Origin: Antarcticibacterium sp. 1MA-6-2
GTDB lineage: Bacteria > Bacteroidota > Bacteroidia > Flavobacteriales > Flavobacteriaceae
Length of the DNA stretch: 64,000 nt
NCBI RefSeq assembly: GCF_021535135.1
Contig: NZ_CP091036.1
Span: 2,976,001 to 3,040,000 of the forward strand
Direction of reading: 5' to 3'
Of the stretch, positions 1 to 9,463 are shown piece by piece; position 1 is the stretch's first letter, and each line of letters begins with the position of its first letter. Under the pieces are notes generated by a model, which saw only the letters and a list, made by a program, of their open reading frames with translations, was not told the DNA's origin and did not search any database. A program made the translations under genes and the position numbers.

Positions 1-545
1 TCAAAGGAACCGCTCAAATGCCCTATACTGAAGAGGATAAAACACAGCCACTGAACGTTTATGGTGATTCCAAATTAAAAGGAGAAGAGCACATTAAGAA
101 AATTCTGGATTCTTTTTTTATTTTTAGAACCTCCTGGTTATATTCACAATATGGCCATAACTTCTATAATACTATCCTTAAAAAAGTAAAAGAAGGAGCA
201 CAGCTTAATATTACCACCTCTCAAACTAGTTCGCCCACGAATGCCAATCATCTTGCTCAATTTGTTGTAAATCTAATTATAGAAAATAACTCCAGGTATG
301 GTTTATATCATTACAGTAATGCAGGGGAGACTACCTGGTATGGATTTGCGAGAGAGATCTTAAGAGCATCCGGGAACCTGGATGAGGTAAGTCTTATAGA
401 GGATAATTCATATAAGACTATAGCTACAAGGCCCGCCTATAGTGTCCTGGATAAAACCAAATTAAAAAATACTTTTAATTATCCGGTTGCTTCCTGGCAA
501 ATGGCACTGGAGGAATTATATCAAAGTGAAGTTAATAAAAATTGA
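1..545 (+). CDS. rfbD: dTDP-4-dehydrorhamnose reductase, C-terminal part
   Basis: Final enzyme of dTDP-L-rhamnose synthesis, an NADPH-dependent short-chain reductase acting in the cytoplasm. The frame is open from base 3, so the N-terminal Rossmann glycine motif lies outside the window. Visible are the catalytic Y-x-x-x-K (YGDSK) shortly after the entry point, the RTSWLYS strand that follows it, and the family's C-terminal RPAYSVLD motif. The remaining length fits a family size near 290 residues. It stands 45 bp upstream of a UDP-glucuronate decarboxylase and a glycosyltransferase, so it is the tail of a nucleotide-sugar and surface polysaccharide cluster. Confidence 0.85.
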   Translation, partial: KGTAQMPYTEEDKTQPLNVYGDSKLKGEEHIKKILDSFFIFRTSWLYSQYGHNFYNTILKKVKEGAQLNITTSQTSSPTNANHLAQFVVNLIIENNSRYGLYHYSNAGETTWYGFAREILRASGNLDEVSLIEDNSYKTIATRPAYSVLDKTKLKNTFNYPVASWQMALEELYQSEVNKN

Positions 546-590
546 TCCTATAATATTTTGGCTATTTTTAGTCGATGTAAATTATTTTAA

Positions 591-1580
591 ATGGCAAAAA
601 GAATACTAATCACGGGAGCAGCCGGATTTTTAGGTTCTCATTTGTGTGATCGTTTCATAAAAGAAGGTTTTGAGGTTATAGGCATGGACAATCTTATAAC
701 CGGAGACATGAAAAACATAGCTCACCTTCTTAATAATGAAAATTTTGAATTTTTCAATTACGATGTTACTCAGTTTGTCCATGTAAGAGGAGATCTTGAT
801 TACATTCTCCACTTCGCATCTCCTGCAAGCCCAATAGATTACCTTAAAATACCAATTCAAACCTTAAAGGTAGGTTCTCTTGGGATATGGCATTTACTGG
901 GACTGGCAAAGGAAAAAGACGCGAGAATTCTTATTGCATCTACTTCTGAAGTATATGGAGATCCTCTGGTGCATCCTCAAACCGAAGAATACTACGGAAA
1001 TGTAAATACCATTGGCCCAAGAGGGGTTTATGATGAGGCAAAACGGTTTCAGGAGTCAATGACAATGGCTTACCACCGCTTTCACGGAGTAGATACCAGG
1101 ATAGCCAGGATATTTAATACTTATGGTCCCAGGATGCGGCTTAACGACGGGAGGGTAATTCCCGCTTTCATTGGACAGGCTTTAAGAGGACAGGATCTTA
1201 CAGTTTTTGGAGACGGTTCCCAAACCCGCTCCTTTTGTTATGTAGATGATCAGGTTGAAGGTATATACAGGCTGCTTTTGAGTGATTATACCAATCCCGT
1301 TAATATTGGGAATCCTGATGAGATTACTATTAAAGATTTTGCTGAAGAAATCATTAAACTTACCAATACCGATCAAAAGATTATTTACCAACCTCTACCT
1401 GAGGATGATCCAATGCAACGCCAGCCGGATATTACCCGTGCTCGTGAAGTATTAGGTTGGGAGCCGAAGGTATCCCGCCAGGAAGGGATGAAGATCACTT
1501 ATGAATACTTCAAAGGTTTGACAGAAGAGGAATTGCATAAAAGTGAACACAAAGATTTCTCAAAACACATAAAAAGATAA
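591..1580 (+). CDS. uxs: UDP-glucuronate decarboxylase (UDP-xylose synthase)
   Basis: Extended short-chain dehydrogenase that converts UDP-glucuronate to UDP-xylose using bound NAD. The 329 residues are full length for the family. The glycine motif GAAGFLGSH lies at residues 9-17, the serine/threonine region STSEVYGDP near 117-125, and catalytic Y147 and K151 in YDEAK. The RSFCYVDD segment near 208 binds the sugar nucleotide. The frame is intact from an ATG directly after the upstream stop. With rfbD before and a family 2 glycosyltransferase after, it probably supplies a donor sugar for extracellular polysaccharide. dTDP-glucose 4,6-dehydratase is a relative, but the sequence follows the UXS branch. 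Confidence 0.9.
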   Translation: MAKRILITGAAGFLGSHLCDRFIKEGFEVIGMDNLITGDMKNIAHLLNNENFEFFNYDVTQFVHVRGDLDYILHFASPASPIDYLKIPIQTLKVGSLGIWHLLGLAKEKDARILIASTSEVYGDPLVHPQTEEYYGNVNTIGPRGVYDEAKRFQESMTMAYHRFHGVDTRIARIFNTYGPRMRLNDGRVIPAFIGQALRGQDLTVFGDGSQTRSFCYVDDQVEGIYRLLLSDYTNPVNIGNPDEITIKDFAEEIIKLTNTDQKIIYQPLPEDDPMQRQPDITRAREVLGWEPKVSRQEGMKITYEYFKGLTEEELHKSEHKDFSKHIKR

Positions 1581-1588
1581 ATTCCCGA

Positions 1589-2372
1589 ATGCAACTTACG
1601 CCAAAGGTTTCAGTTATTATGCTTAGCGTACAATGCGGCCTGGTTTATTAAAGATTCTATTGCGTCAGTTATCAGTCAGACTTATACTCACTGGGAACTT
1701 TTTGTTATTGATGATGCCTCGACAGATGGAACTGTGTCCATAGTTCAAAATTTGGAGGAAACAAATCCACAGATTACTCTTCTTCGGCTAAATCAAAACC
1801 AGGGTACAGGAGCTGCCCGTAATAAAGGCATTGAAGCAGCAACAGGGACTTTTATTGCCTTTTTGGATGCCGATGACCTTTGGCTACCGGAAAAGCTGGA
1901 GATCCAGGTGAATTTAATGTTGGAAAAAGATTTGGTAATGACCTATTCCAGCTACTATTTAATGGCTGAGGATGGAAAAAGACTCAGAAATTATGTAGAA
2001 GCGCTACCTGTCCTTACCTATGGGAAACTTCTTAAATCAAATTATGTAGGGAACCTCACCGGAATATACAATGCCCGTAAAACGGGTAAAATGTACTCTC
2101 CCGTTTTCAGAAAAAGACAGGATTGGGCATTGTGGCTTAATTTGATGAAAAAAGCGGGTCCAGTAGAGGGAATTTTAAAGCCTCTCGCAGTATATAGAAA
2201 AAGGAGCAATTCTCTTTCCCGTAATAAAACTGCTTTGGTATCTTATAATTTTAATATTTATCATGAATTTCTTCAATTCAGCTTCCTTAAAAGCTGTAGG
2301 TATTTAGCAGTATTTCTTTGGGAGCACTTCTTTATAAAAAATTCGCAGGTAAAATCCTGCTCCAAAATTTAA
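1589..2372 (+). CDS. Family 2 glycosyltransferase, frame broken near 1622
   Basis: Inverting GT-A glycosyltransferase of the polysaccharide cluster. The start ATG at 1589 gives MQLTPKVSVIM. The frame then fails at CTTAG (1622-1626), and one base over it continues as AYNAAWFIKDSI. Reading M-P-A-Y-N there restores the canonical GT2 N-terminus. The metal-binding region FLDADDLW, Q-G-x-G-A-A-R-N and the late R-Q-D-W motif are all present, giving about 260 residues. The last 30 residues are hydrophobic and basic. The acceptor cannot be deduced. A hairpin follows 22 bp after the stop. Confidence 0.8.
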
Positions 2373-2394
2373 TAATTCACAGATAATCAATAAT

Positions 2395-2422
2395 TCTCAT
2401 CGATTCTAAATTTTCGATGAGA
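2395..2422 (+). terminator. Hairpin after the glycosyltransferase
   Basis: A perfect 9-bp stem (TCTCATCGA at 2395-2403 with TCGATGAGA at 2414-2422) encloses a 10-base AT loop. It lies 22 bp past the stop of the polysaccharide genes. The T-rich tail is irregular, so termination is plausible but not certain. Confidence 0.5.
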
Positions 2423-2708
2423 GATTGTTGGTGGTTTATTTTTATTGCTAATTATTTTTTAATAATTGCGATTTTTAAACTCTTTTTAATAAGAAAGAGC
2501 CAAAATCCTCTCCTATAAAGCCCTTATTATCCTTTTCCACCTGGCATTTTTATAGAAACATCGTATAAATTGATATTATTTATAATGACCCCTATAAAAT
2601 TAGGGGGTATATTTTATTTATTATATAAAATTTGAAGATTAACCCCCAAAATTATGTAGCATTTAACTTTTTATTATATTTTTACTCGAGTTCAAATCTT
2701 AATATTTT
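2423..2708. other. AT-rich spacer before the PII-ammonium transporter genes
   Basis: No coding frame here resembles a protein. The spacer is very AT-rich and contains one conspicuous C/G-containing inverted repeat (2588-2608). I found no convincing TAnnTTTG promoter element with a -33 partner. It must nevertheless contain the promoter of the PII-amtB unit, because a hairpin closes the upstream operon. Confidence 0.6.
2588..2608. promoter_or_regulatory. Inverted repeat upstream of PII-amtB, possible operator
   Basis: The half-sites ACCCCTA and TAGGGGGT face each other across an AT spacer, about 100 bp ahead of the PII start. GC-rich half-sites in otherwise very AT-rich DNA suggest a protein-binding site. 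A nitrogen-responsive regulator would suit the downstream genes, but that is inference from position only. Confidence 0.35.
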
Positions 2709-3048
2709 ATGAAAAAAATTGAAGCCATTATTCGGAAAGCAAAATTTGAGGAGGTGAAAAATGCTCTTCACGAGACCGAGGTGAATTTCTTTAGTTACTG
2801 GGATGTCATTGGAATTGGGAATGAAAAGGAAGGACATGTGTATAGGGGGGGTCTCCTATAGTACCAGTGAAATTCAACGTAGGATGATCTCCATTGTAGT
2901 ATCGGATGCTTTTGTTGAGAAAACTGTTGAAATTATTCTTCAAACCGCCTACACAGGATCGGTAGGCGATGGGAAAATATTTATATCGCCCATAGAGGAA
3001 ACATACAGGATAAGGACGAAAGAAAGAGGGAACGATTCTTTAAAATAA
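2709..3048 (+). CDS. glnK: Nitrogen regulatory protein PII, frame broken in a G7 tract
   Basis: PII signal protein of about 112 residues that binds ATP/ADP and 2-oxoglutarate and gates the ammonium channel encoded next. The start is ATG 2709 (MKKIEAIIRKAKFEEV). The frame breaks in a run of seven G at 2845-2851; six G would join it to RGVSYSTSEIQ. The T-loop tyrosine is conserved (VYRG), the ATP-binding TGSVGDGKIF motif is present, and the C-terminus RIRTKERGND is typical. The gene lies 25 bp before amtB, the classic glnK-amtB arrangement. The extra G could be a sequence error or a slippage variant. Confidence 0.85.
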
Positions 3049-3073
3049 TCTATAAATATTTAAAATAATTTAA

Positions 3074-4327
3074 ATGGAATTACTTACTACTAATAATGTT
3101 TGGATGATGATATGTACCGCCCTGGTATTTTTCATGCACCTTGGTTTTTCACTACTTGAAGTGGGACTTACCCGTCAAAAAAACGCCATTAATATTCTCT
3201 TTAAAAATGTCTTTATTATATGCACAGGGCTTCTCGTCTATTGCATAATAGGATTTAATCTTATGTATCCCGGCACCTTTATAGCAGGGATAGTTCCTGA
3301 TTATTTTTTCGGTCTTTTTGGGTTACACCCTCCAATGGTGGATGGTTCTTTAGATTTGGCCTATAATGAAGGATACACTTACTGGACAGACTTCCTTTTT
3401 CAGGGTATGTTTGCCGCCACTGCCGCCACTATTGTATCTGGAGCAGTAGCCGAGAGGATCAAACTGGGAAGTTTTATGTTGTTTTCGTTAATATATATAG
3501 CCATTGTCTACCCAATTGCCGGATCCTGGAAGTGGGGCGGCGGTTTTCTGGACGAGTTAGGCTTTTATGATTTTGCAGGTTCCACACTGGTACACTCTGT
3601 AGGAGGATGGGCTGCATTAATAGCTATTTCCCTTTTAGGAGCAAGACTTGGCAAATTTGGAAAAGATGGAAGCTCTCACGCCATTCCTGGACATAATATT
3701 CCTTTAGCCACTGCGGGTGTGTTCATACTATGGTTAGGCTGGTTTGGCTTCAATGGAGGTTCTGTTCTTTCGGCCGATCCCTCCCTCACTTCCATAACTC
3801 TGGTTACCACATGCCTCGCAGCAGCAGCAGGTGGAATTTCTGCCTTTGTTGTCTCTACCCTCAAATATAAAAATTACGATCTTACAATGTTCCTAAATGG
3901 TATTCTTGGTGGCCTTGTGGGGATTACTGCTGGAGCCGACGTAATGGCGCCTTTAGATGCTGTAATCATAGGGCTTATAGCAGGTGTTCTCATTGTTTTT
4001 GGAGTTGCATTAATCGACAAATTAAAACTTGATGATCCTGTAGGAGCTGTTCCCGTGCACCTTATCTGCGGAATGTGGGGAACCCTGGCTGTAGGTATCT
4101 TCGGAAGTCTGGCAGGAATCGATCAATTCCTTTATCAACTGGCAGGTGTTGGGATTATAGGCGCTTTCTGTTGTATTTCAGCATTCATCATTCTATACGT
4201 GATAAAATCTACCATGGGACTTAGAATGGGAATGCGGGAAGAAACTGAAGGTCTTGATATCCACGAACATGGTATGGATGCCTATGCCGAATTTGGGATA
4301 GAGGAAACTCCTGTAAATCATTATTAA
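3074..4327 (+). CDS. amtB: Ammonium transporter
   Basis: Inner-membrane trimeric channel of the Amt/Mep/Rh family, 417 residues with about 11 hydrophobic segments. The paired pore histidines are visible as H174 (LVHSVGGWA) and H329 (VPVHLICGMWG). The phenylalanine-gate region and the conserved W-x-W-G-G-G-F motif near 152-158 are also present. There is no obvious cleaved signal peptide. The cytoplasmic C-terminal tail (GMREETEGLDIHEHGMDAY) is the part that contacts PII. The frame is intact. The PII gene directly upstream indicates nitrogen-limitation control. Confidence 0.95.
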   Translation: MELLTTNNVWMMICTALVFFMHLGFSLLEVGLTRQKNAINILFKNVFIICTGLLVYCIIGFNLMYPGTFIAGIVPDYFFGLFGLHPPMVDGSLDLAYNEGYTYWTDFLFQGMFAATAATIVSGAVAERIKLGSFMLFSLIYIAIVYPIAGSWKWGGGFLDELGFYDFAGSTLVHSVGGWAALIAISLLGARLGKFGKDGSSHAIPGHNIPLATAGVFILWLGWFGFNGGSVLSADPSLTSITLVTTCLAAAAGGISAFVVSTLKYKNYDLTMFLNGILGGLVGITAGADVMAPLDAVIIGLIAGVLIVFGVALIDKLKLDDPVGAVPVHLICGMWGTLAVGIFGSLAGIDQFLYQLAGVGIIGAFCCISAFIILYVIKSTMGLRMGMREETEGLDIHEHGMDAYAEFGIEETPVNHY

Positions 4328-4334
4328 AGGAAAA

Positions 4335-4358
4335 AGGAGCACTTGGCGGAGTGCTCCT
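4335..4358 (+). terminator. Hairpin between amtB and the porin gene
   Basis: A perfect 9-bp stem (AGGAGCACT with AGTGCTCCT) encloses a 6-base loop, 8 bp after the amtB stop. No T-run follows, so it may act as a transcript-stabilising or partial-termination hairpin rather than a full terminator. Confidence 0.5.
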
Positions 4359-4412
4359 AAACATAATCCTTTCAAAAAATCCTAGTTAAGTTCAATTAAA
4401 TAAGACTTCTAT

Positions 4413-5507
4413 ATGAAACGAATTACATTTACAAATATCAGATTTTTTTTACTTATAGCCTTTCTTGGTTCTGCTAATAATCAACTTTTTTCACAGGAAA
4501 CAGAGACTCCTGCTGCTGTGGAAGGATTTCTTTCCAATTTAAGCATTAGTGGATCTGTAGATGCTTACTTCCGAACCAATTTTAACGGATATAATAAATA
4601 CGATGAGGAGGAAGGATCACCTCAGGCTCCGGCTACGTCTTTTGCCAATGACCCGGGTTTTGCTTTGGGAATGGCCAATGTAATCCTGAGTTATGAGGGT
4701 GAAAAGGCAGGTTTTGTAGCTGATATGGTCTTTGGTCCCCGGGGAGAGGATGCGGTATTCTTATCAGAAGGTTCTTCTAATATTGTAAATCAACTTTACG
4801 CCTTTTACAATGTTACCGATAAGTTTAGGTTGACCCTCGGAAATTTCAACACCTTTTTAGGTTACGAGGTCATTTCCCCGGCTGCAAATTTCCACTATTC
4901 AACATCGTACATGTTTTCCTACGGTCCCTTCTCTCACACAGGATTGAAGGCTGACTTTGCATTGACCGATAATTGGAGTGCAATGCTGGCAGTAATGAAT
5001 CCTACAGATTTTACTGAATTTAATCCATTTGGTCTATATACGTTTGGAGGACAACTGGGATACACTAATGATGCAGGAAGCGCTTTTTTAAACCTTATCT
5101 ATGGAGAACAGGCTCCGGGTCTTGATGCGACCTTTCAAATAGATCTTACGACTGGATGGGACCTTTCCGATTCTTTCTACCTTGGATTGAATACCACATA
5201 CAACACTACAGACGGTGAAGGTTTTTACGGGGTAGCTTTGTATCCTCAAGTAAAAACTTCAGAAAATTTCGCTTTAGGCTTAAGAGCTGAATATTTTAAA
5301 GAATTGGAAGATGGAGAAGGATATGTGTATGGAGCCGATGTGAGAGCTCTTGATTTTACGCTAACCGGAAGCTATACAGTAGGTAACCTGATAATTAAAC
5401 CGGAATTAAGATTGGATTCAGTTTCTGAAGATGTTTTCCTTGATAAAGATCTTGCTCCTATAGACAACTTGTCCTCTTTTGTACTCGCAGCTATCTATGC
5501 TTTTTAA
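4413..5507 (+). CDS. Outer-membrane beta-barrel porin, putative
   Basis: A 364-residue exported protein. Residues 1-27 form a signal peptide ending near LFSQE. The rest consists of alternating aromatic and polar strands typical of an outer-membrane barrel and ends in a C-terminal phenylalanine (AAIYAF). It resembles the Bacteroidetes beta-barrel porin-2/OmpL-like group, with segments such as NVILSYEGEKAGF and LGNFNTFLGYEV. Its position after PII-amtB suggests passage of a nitrogen compound across the outer membrane, but specificity cannot be read from sequence. The frame is intact. Confidence 0.75.
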   Translation: MKRITFTNIRFFLLIAFLGSANNQLFSQETETPAAVEGFLSNLSISGSVDAYFRTNFNGYNKYDEEEGSPQAPATSFANDPGFALGMANVILSYEGEKAGFVADMVFGPRGEDAVFLSEGSSNIVNQLYAFYNVTDKFRLTLGNFNTFLGYEVISPAANFHYSTSYMFSYGPFSHTGLKADFALTDNWSAMLAVMNPTDFTEFNPFGLYTFGGQLGYTNDAGSAFLNLIYGEQAPGLDATFQIDLTTGWDLSDSFYLGLNTTYNTTDGEGFYGVALYPQVKTSENFALGLRAEYFKELEDGEGYVYGADVRALDFTLTGSYTVGNLIIKPELRLDSVSEDVFLDKDLAPIDNLSSFVLAAIYAF

Positions 5508-5597
5508 ATCTACCCTGAATAGAATCGGGGGAAGTTTAGAGTTCTGACTTTTTTAAAGAAAGGGTTTTTAAATTTTTCCCGATTTATTATTATAGCT

Positions 5598-6906
5598 TTA
5601 AACCAGGGAAGTGAATTGCTTCAATTTACCACTGATATTTCTTTGAAGAATGAGTTTCCTCTCAAATTGTACTTTTAAATCTTTTCCCACAAAAGTTTCT
5701 ATAGCCTCAAGGATTTTTTGAATTTGTGCAGGGGAGAATTCATAGTCGCTCACGTACTCAATTTTAAAAGTATCCATACCCGTTTGAATAATAATGAATT
5801 CCTTTATACTCCCTGCGTCTTCTATAATTGACTTTGTGACATAATAAAAAGTAAGACCGGGAACTACTTTTCCATTGGCAAGTCTTGCCACGTCATTTGT
5901 GCGGCTTAGTGAGTTTTTTTAAAATAGGTCTTTTACAGGTGCTGTTTGGGGTAAGAGTACCTGTATCTCCAATATCATAGCGAATCATGGGATGAGCCTT
6001 GTTGTAGAGAGATGTAATAACAATGCGTCCCTCTTCTCCATGTGGAAGAATCCGGTTGTTTTCATCCAGGATTTCAATAAATAAACTTTCAGAATTAACT
6101 ATCCATTCCCCGGCTGCATTTTCAAAAGCTATTAAGCCCACTTCGCTGGCTCCATATTCATTTACTACTAGTACTCCAAAAGACTTTTCTATAAGCTCCT
6201 TATCATCCTCAAAAAGTTTTTCTGAAGTAACTATACAAACCTTAAGGGAAGGGCACAGATCCTTCAGTATAATTTCCTTCTTTTTGAGGTATTTGGCGAA
6301 GAGTACAATTGCGCTGGTATAACCATTAACATAGTCAAAGTTGGACTTTTTAAACCTTTCCAGAAAACCCAACATTTTCTTCTCACTTAGGTCAAAGACG
6401 TTAAACCTTCGTCGAAGACTCACTCTATCTTTAAAGCGTTCAAAAGCATTTCCATAGAAGTCTAAAGGAATTCCGTAAAACCTTGCCTGCAGAGATTGAT
6501 TTAAATTAATATCAATCCAGTGATAACGGTCAATAAATTCTGCCCAGGTTAACGCATGACAAAAGCGGTCTTTTGCAAAAATAAAAGGGTGACCGCTGGA
6601 ACCTGAAGTCTTTCCTATATAACTATTATTTTTACTACAAGAGTTACTGAGACGTTGGTCTAAAGGTCTTTGTAAATGTTTTTTTTGCATCACAGGCACC
6701 TTTTCCCAGGAGGTAAACTGGGCATCACCAAAGAAATCCCGGTAAAATAAGTTGTGTTCTAAATGATATTCTACAATACTTTGGCAGCTTTCCTGCACGT
6801 ACTGTTCGTAATTTTCCTCTGGAATATTCTGTATTTCCCACAACTTTTGTTGTGCCCTGTTAATAGGGAACCTGTTAAGCTGAAGGGAGATCTTAAACCA
6901 GTTCAA
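5598..6906 (-). CDS. CapK/PaaK-like adenylate-forming enzyme, frame broken near 5905
   Basis: Member of the phenylacetate-CoA ligase/CapK family of adenylating enzymes, often found with surface polysaccharide genes. The AMP-binding loop appears as KTSGSSGHP near residue 100, followed by NEYGASEVG and the hinge RYDIGDTG. The frame fails at CTTAG (5905-5909 on the plus strand). Reading L-T-G-R-T-N-D across the gap, a conserved family motif, joins the body (from 6906) to the C-terminal lobe (VARLANGKVVPG, to 5598). The whole is about 435 residues, normal length. The true substrate is unknown. Confidence 0.8.
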
Positions 6907-6961
6907 GGGGAAATTAGTTTTATTTTATTCGAAATTATTAGTGCTTCAATTTACAAACATT

Positions 6962-6969
6962 TAATTTTG
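6962..6969 (+). promoter_or_regulatory. Possible Bacteroidetes -7 element before purD
   Basis: TAATTTTG matches the Bacteroidetes TAnnTTTG -7 consensus and lies 28 bp before the purD start. A clear -33 TTG element is not visible, so support is modest. Confidence 0.35.
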
Positions 6970-6996
6970 GCACAAGAAAATTAAAACAACTTCCGG

Positions 6997-8276
6997 ATGA
7001 ATATTTTGATATTGGGTGCAGGTGGTCGCGAACATGCTTTTGCAACAAAAATTAAAGAGAGTAAAAATTGTTCAAATCTCTTTGTAGCTCCCGGAAATGC
7101 AGGGACTGCCCAAATCGCTAAAAATGTTGATTTGAAGTTAAACAATTTTGATGCAATAAAGGATTTTGTACTTACCGAAAATGTAGAGATGGTGGTTGTG
7201 GGCCCCGAAGATCCCCTGGTTGAAGGAATTACTGATTTCTTTAAAGAAGACGATTCCTTAAAGGAAGTCTTAGTAGTTGGTCCTTCAAAAAGAGGAGCTT
7301 TGCTGGAAGGCAGTAAAGAAAGGGCAAAAGAATTTATGCTGATTCACGGGATACCTACTGCCGCTTATCAAAGTTTTACTGCCGAAAGTCTTGACGCCGG
7401 AAAATCCTTTCTCGAATCTCTTCAGGCTCCATACGTTTTAAAAGCTGATGGCCTGGCGGCAGGGAAAGGTGTACTAATTCTGGATGATCTGGATGAAGCA
7501 AAGCAGGAGCTTGAGAAAATGCTTATCGATAGTAAATTCGGGAGTGCGGGATCAAAAGTTGTAATTGAAGAATTTCTTAAGGGAATAGAGCTTAGTGTGT
7601 TTGTACTTACAGATGGAGAAAATTATAAGATCTTACCCACTGCAAAAGATTACAAGCGAATAGGCGAAGGGGATACAGCCTTAATACGGGCGGAATGGGC
7701 GCTATTTCCCCTGTTCCTTTTGCAGACAAAGAATTTATGCAGAAGGTAGAGGAAAGGATAATTAAGCCTACTATAAAAGGTTTTAAGGATGAAAATATGG
7801 ATTACAAAGGATTTGTCTTTATCGGATTGATGAAGGTGGGTGATGAGCCTTATGTAATTGAGTATAACGTAAGAATGGGAGATCCTGAGACAGAAGTTGT
7901 TTTACCAAGAATTCAGACAGATCTGGTAGAGCTATTGAAAAAAACCGCTGAAAAAAAGCTTAATGAGGTTGAGGTGAGTATAAGTGAGGAATCTGCAGTG
8001 ACTGTAGTGCTCGTTTCGGGAGGATACCCAGAGGATTACGAGAAAAGCAAGGAAATTACAGGCTTGAATAATATAGAGGGTTCAATTGTATTTCACGCAG
8101 GTACAACGCAAAAGGATGGAAAGGTAGTAACCAGTGGAGGAAGAGTCCTTGCTGTTACTTCCTTTGGGGCAAATTACAAAGAGGCACTAAAAAAATCCTA
8201 TCAAAATATCGAAAAACTTCATTTTGACAGGATGTATTATAGAAAAGATCTTGGATTTGATTTATCCCAGGAATGA
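6997..8276 (+). CDS. purD: Phosphoribosylamine-glycine ligase, frame broken near 7678
   Basis: GAR synthetase, second step of purine biosynthesis: ATP-dependent joining of glycine to phosphoribosylamine. The N-terminus MNILILGAGGREHA is canonical. The ATP-grasp segment VLKADGLAAGKGV lies near residues 147-159. At 7676-7680 the sequence reads CAGCC; restoring one G (CAGGCC) gives G-L-N-T-G-G-M-G-A, a diagnostic PurD motif, and joins the two halves into about 425 residues. EYNVRMGDPETE follows in the second half. The gene is normally essential for purine prototrophy, so the break is probably not real. Confidence 0.9.
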
Positions 8277-8492
8277 GTGGGCGGTAGGATCTCTGTCTTC
8301 CTCGTCGTTGTCATTAAATTTCTTAAGTTGCTTCATCCAAAAAAGGAAAGCAGCAAAAGCAATAATTACAAAAAGGAAGTTAATTATATTGGCTAAAAAC
8401 CAGGAGTTCTGTTCCAGATCATATAACCAGTTTAGAGGCAGAAATAAAATTTCCTCAAAAACATATGCGATCCCCTCAAATAAATCTCTCAT
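8262..8492 (-). CDS. DUF6341-like small membrane protein
   Basis: A protein of about 76 residues starting MRDLFEGIAYVFEE. It has one strong hydrophobic helix (FLANIINFLFVIIAFAAFLFW) followed by MKQLKKFND and an acidic tail ending TAHSFLG. This matches the pattern of the flavobacterial DUF6341 family; function is unknown. A longer in-frame start at 8546 exists, but the family starts at the internal ATG. Its 3' end overlaps the end of purD by 15 bp, convergently, and it is divergent from the DUF6427 gene. Confidence 0.7.
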   Translation of the reverse strand: MRDLFEGIAYVFEEILFLPLNWLYDLEQNSWFLANIINFLFVIIAFAAFLFWMKQLKKFNDNDEEDRDPTAHSFLG

Positions 8493-8536
8493 TTTTTCAG
8501 TTTGAAAATTATTCCACAAAAATATAAAAAACGGCA

Positions 8537-9463
8537 ATGCTAACAAGCTTTTTTAGCAAATCAAAACCTATTAATTTTCTTGCTGTCGCTTTTTTTATGG
8601 CGATTTTTTACTTGCTCGCCAACGCTCAGGCAATGTTTTCTTCTTTTAGTTTTTATACTATTGCTTCCCGGGTGGGGGTTTTAATTCTTTTTATTATAAG
8701 CATTTCAGTTCTTAATTTTATTGCCAAGAAAAATGAACTTACCAAGCGCAGTGCCTATAAGATCATCATATTTGCGGTTTTTGCCGTTTCCTTTCCCGAA
8801 ATTCTGCGGAACGGGCCTGTAATAGTAGCAAATTTATGTATTCTACTGGCTTTGAGAAGAATAATAAGCCTGCGGTCGCAAAAAGATATTCAAAAGAAGA
8901 TTTTTGACGCCACCTTCTGGATTTGTATTGCGTCTTTATTTTATTTCTGGTCAATTCTCTTTCTGATTATCGTGTATACAGGAATACTGCTACACGTGGG
9001 AAGCTATTTCAAGAATTGGTTAGTGCCTCCAATTTCATTTTTTGCAGTTCTGGCCCTGGTAACATCCTTTGATATTATTGTCTATGGCAACTACTATACT
9101 TTTTACGATTGGTTTCAACCCAGCAATTTTGATTTTAAGCATTACAATGATGCAGAAATTCTCATTCCGTTAAGTGTTATACTAGCCTTAATGATTTGGA
9201 CTATATTTTACTACTTTGGGTTGCTTCAAAAGGCAAGTATAAATTCACGTCCTACTTATATCCTGGTATTGATAACTTTGGTCTTATCGGTTGGAGTAGC
9301 TTTGTTTTCTCCTGTAAAAGATGGGAGCGAATTCCTCTTCTTTTTTGTTCCCTTATCTATTATCGCTTCAAATTATTTTGAAGGAAAAGGAGAAAAATTA
9401 TTTAAAGAGATCCTGTTAATAGGTTTGGTGCTGATGCCAATTTTAATTCCAATTTTGTTTTGA
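8537..9463 (+). CDS. DUF6427-like polytopic membrane protein
   Basis: A 308-residue integral membrane protein with about eight to nine hydrophobic segments, starting MLTSFFSKSKPINFLAVAF. It resembles the flavobacterial DUF6427 family, whose function is unknown. The frame is intact. Its TGA overlaps the TTG start of the next gene, so the two are translationally coupled. I infer no enzymatic activity. Confidence 0.7.
   Translation: MLTSFFSKSKPINFLAVAFFMAIFYLLANAQAMFSSFSFYTIASRVGVLILFIISISVLNFIAKKNELTKRSAYKIIIFAVFAVSFPEILRNGPVIVANLCILLALRRIISLRSQKDIQKKIFDATFWICIASLFYFWSILFLIIVYTGILLHVGSYFKNWLVPPISFFAVLALVTSFDIIVYGNYYTFYDWFQPSNFDFKHYNDAEILIPLSVILALMIWTIFYYFGLLQKASINSRPTYILVLITLVLSVGVALFSPVKDGSEFLFFFVPLSIIASNYFEGKGEKLFKEILLIGLVLMPILIPILF

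Noticed and set aside
6763..6984. Plus-strand frame before purD
   Set aside because: Mostly antisense to the CapK-like gene start and without protein-like conservation.
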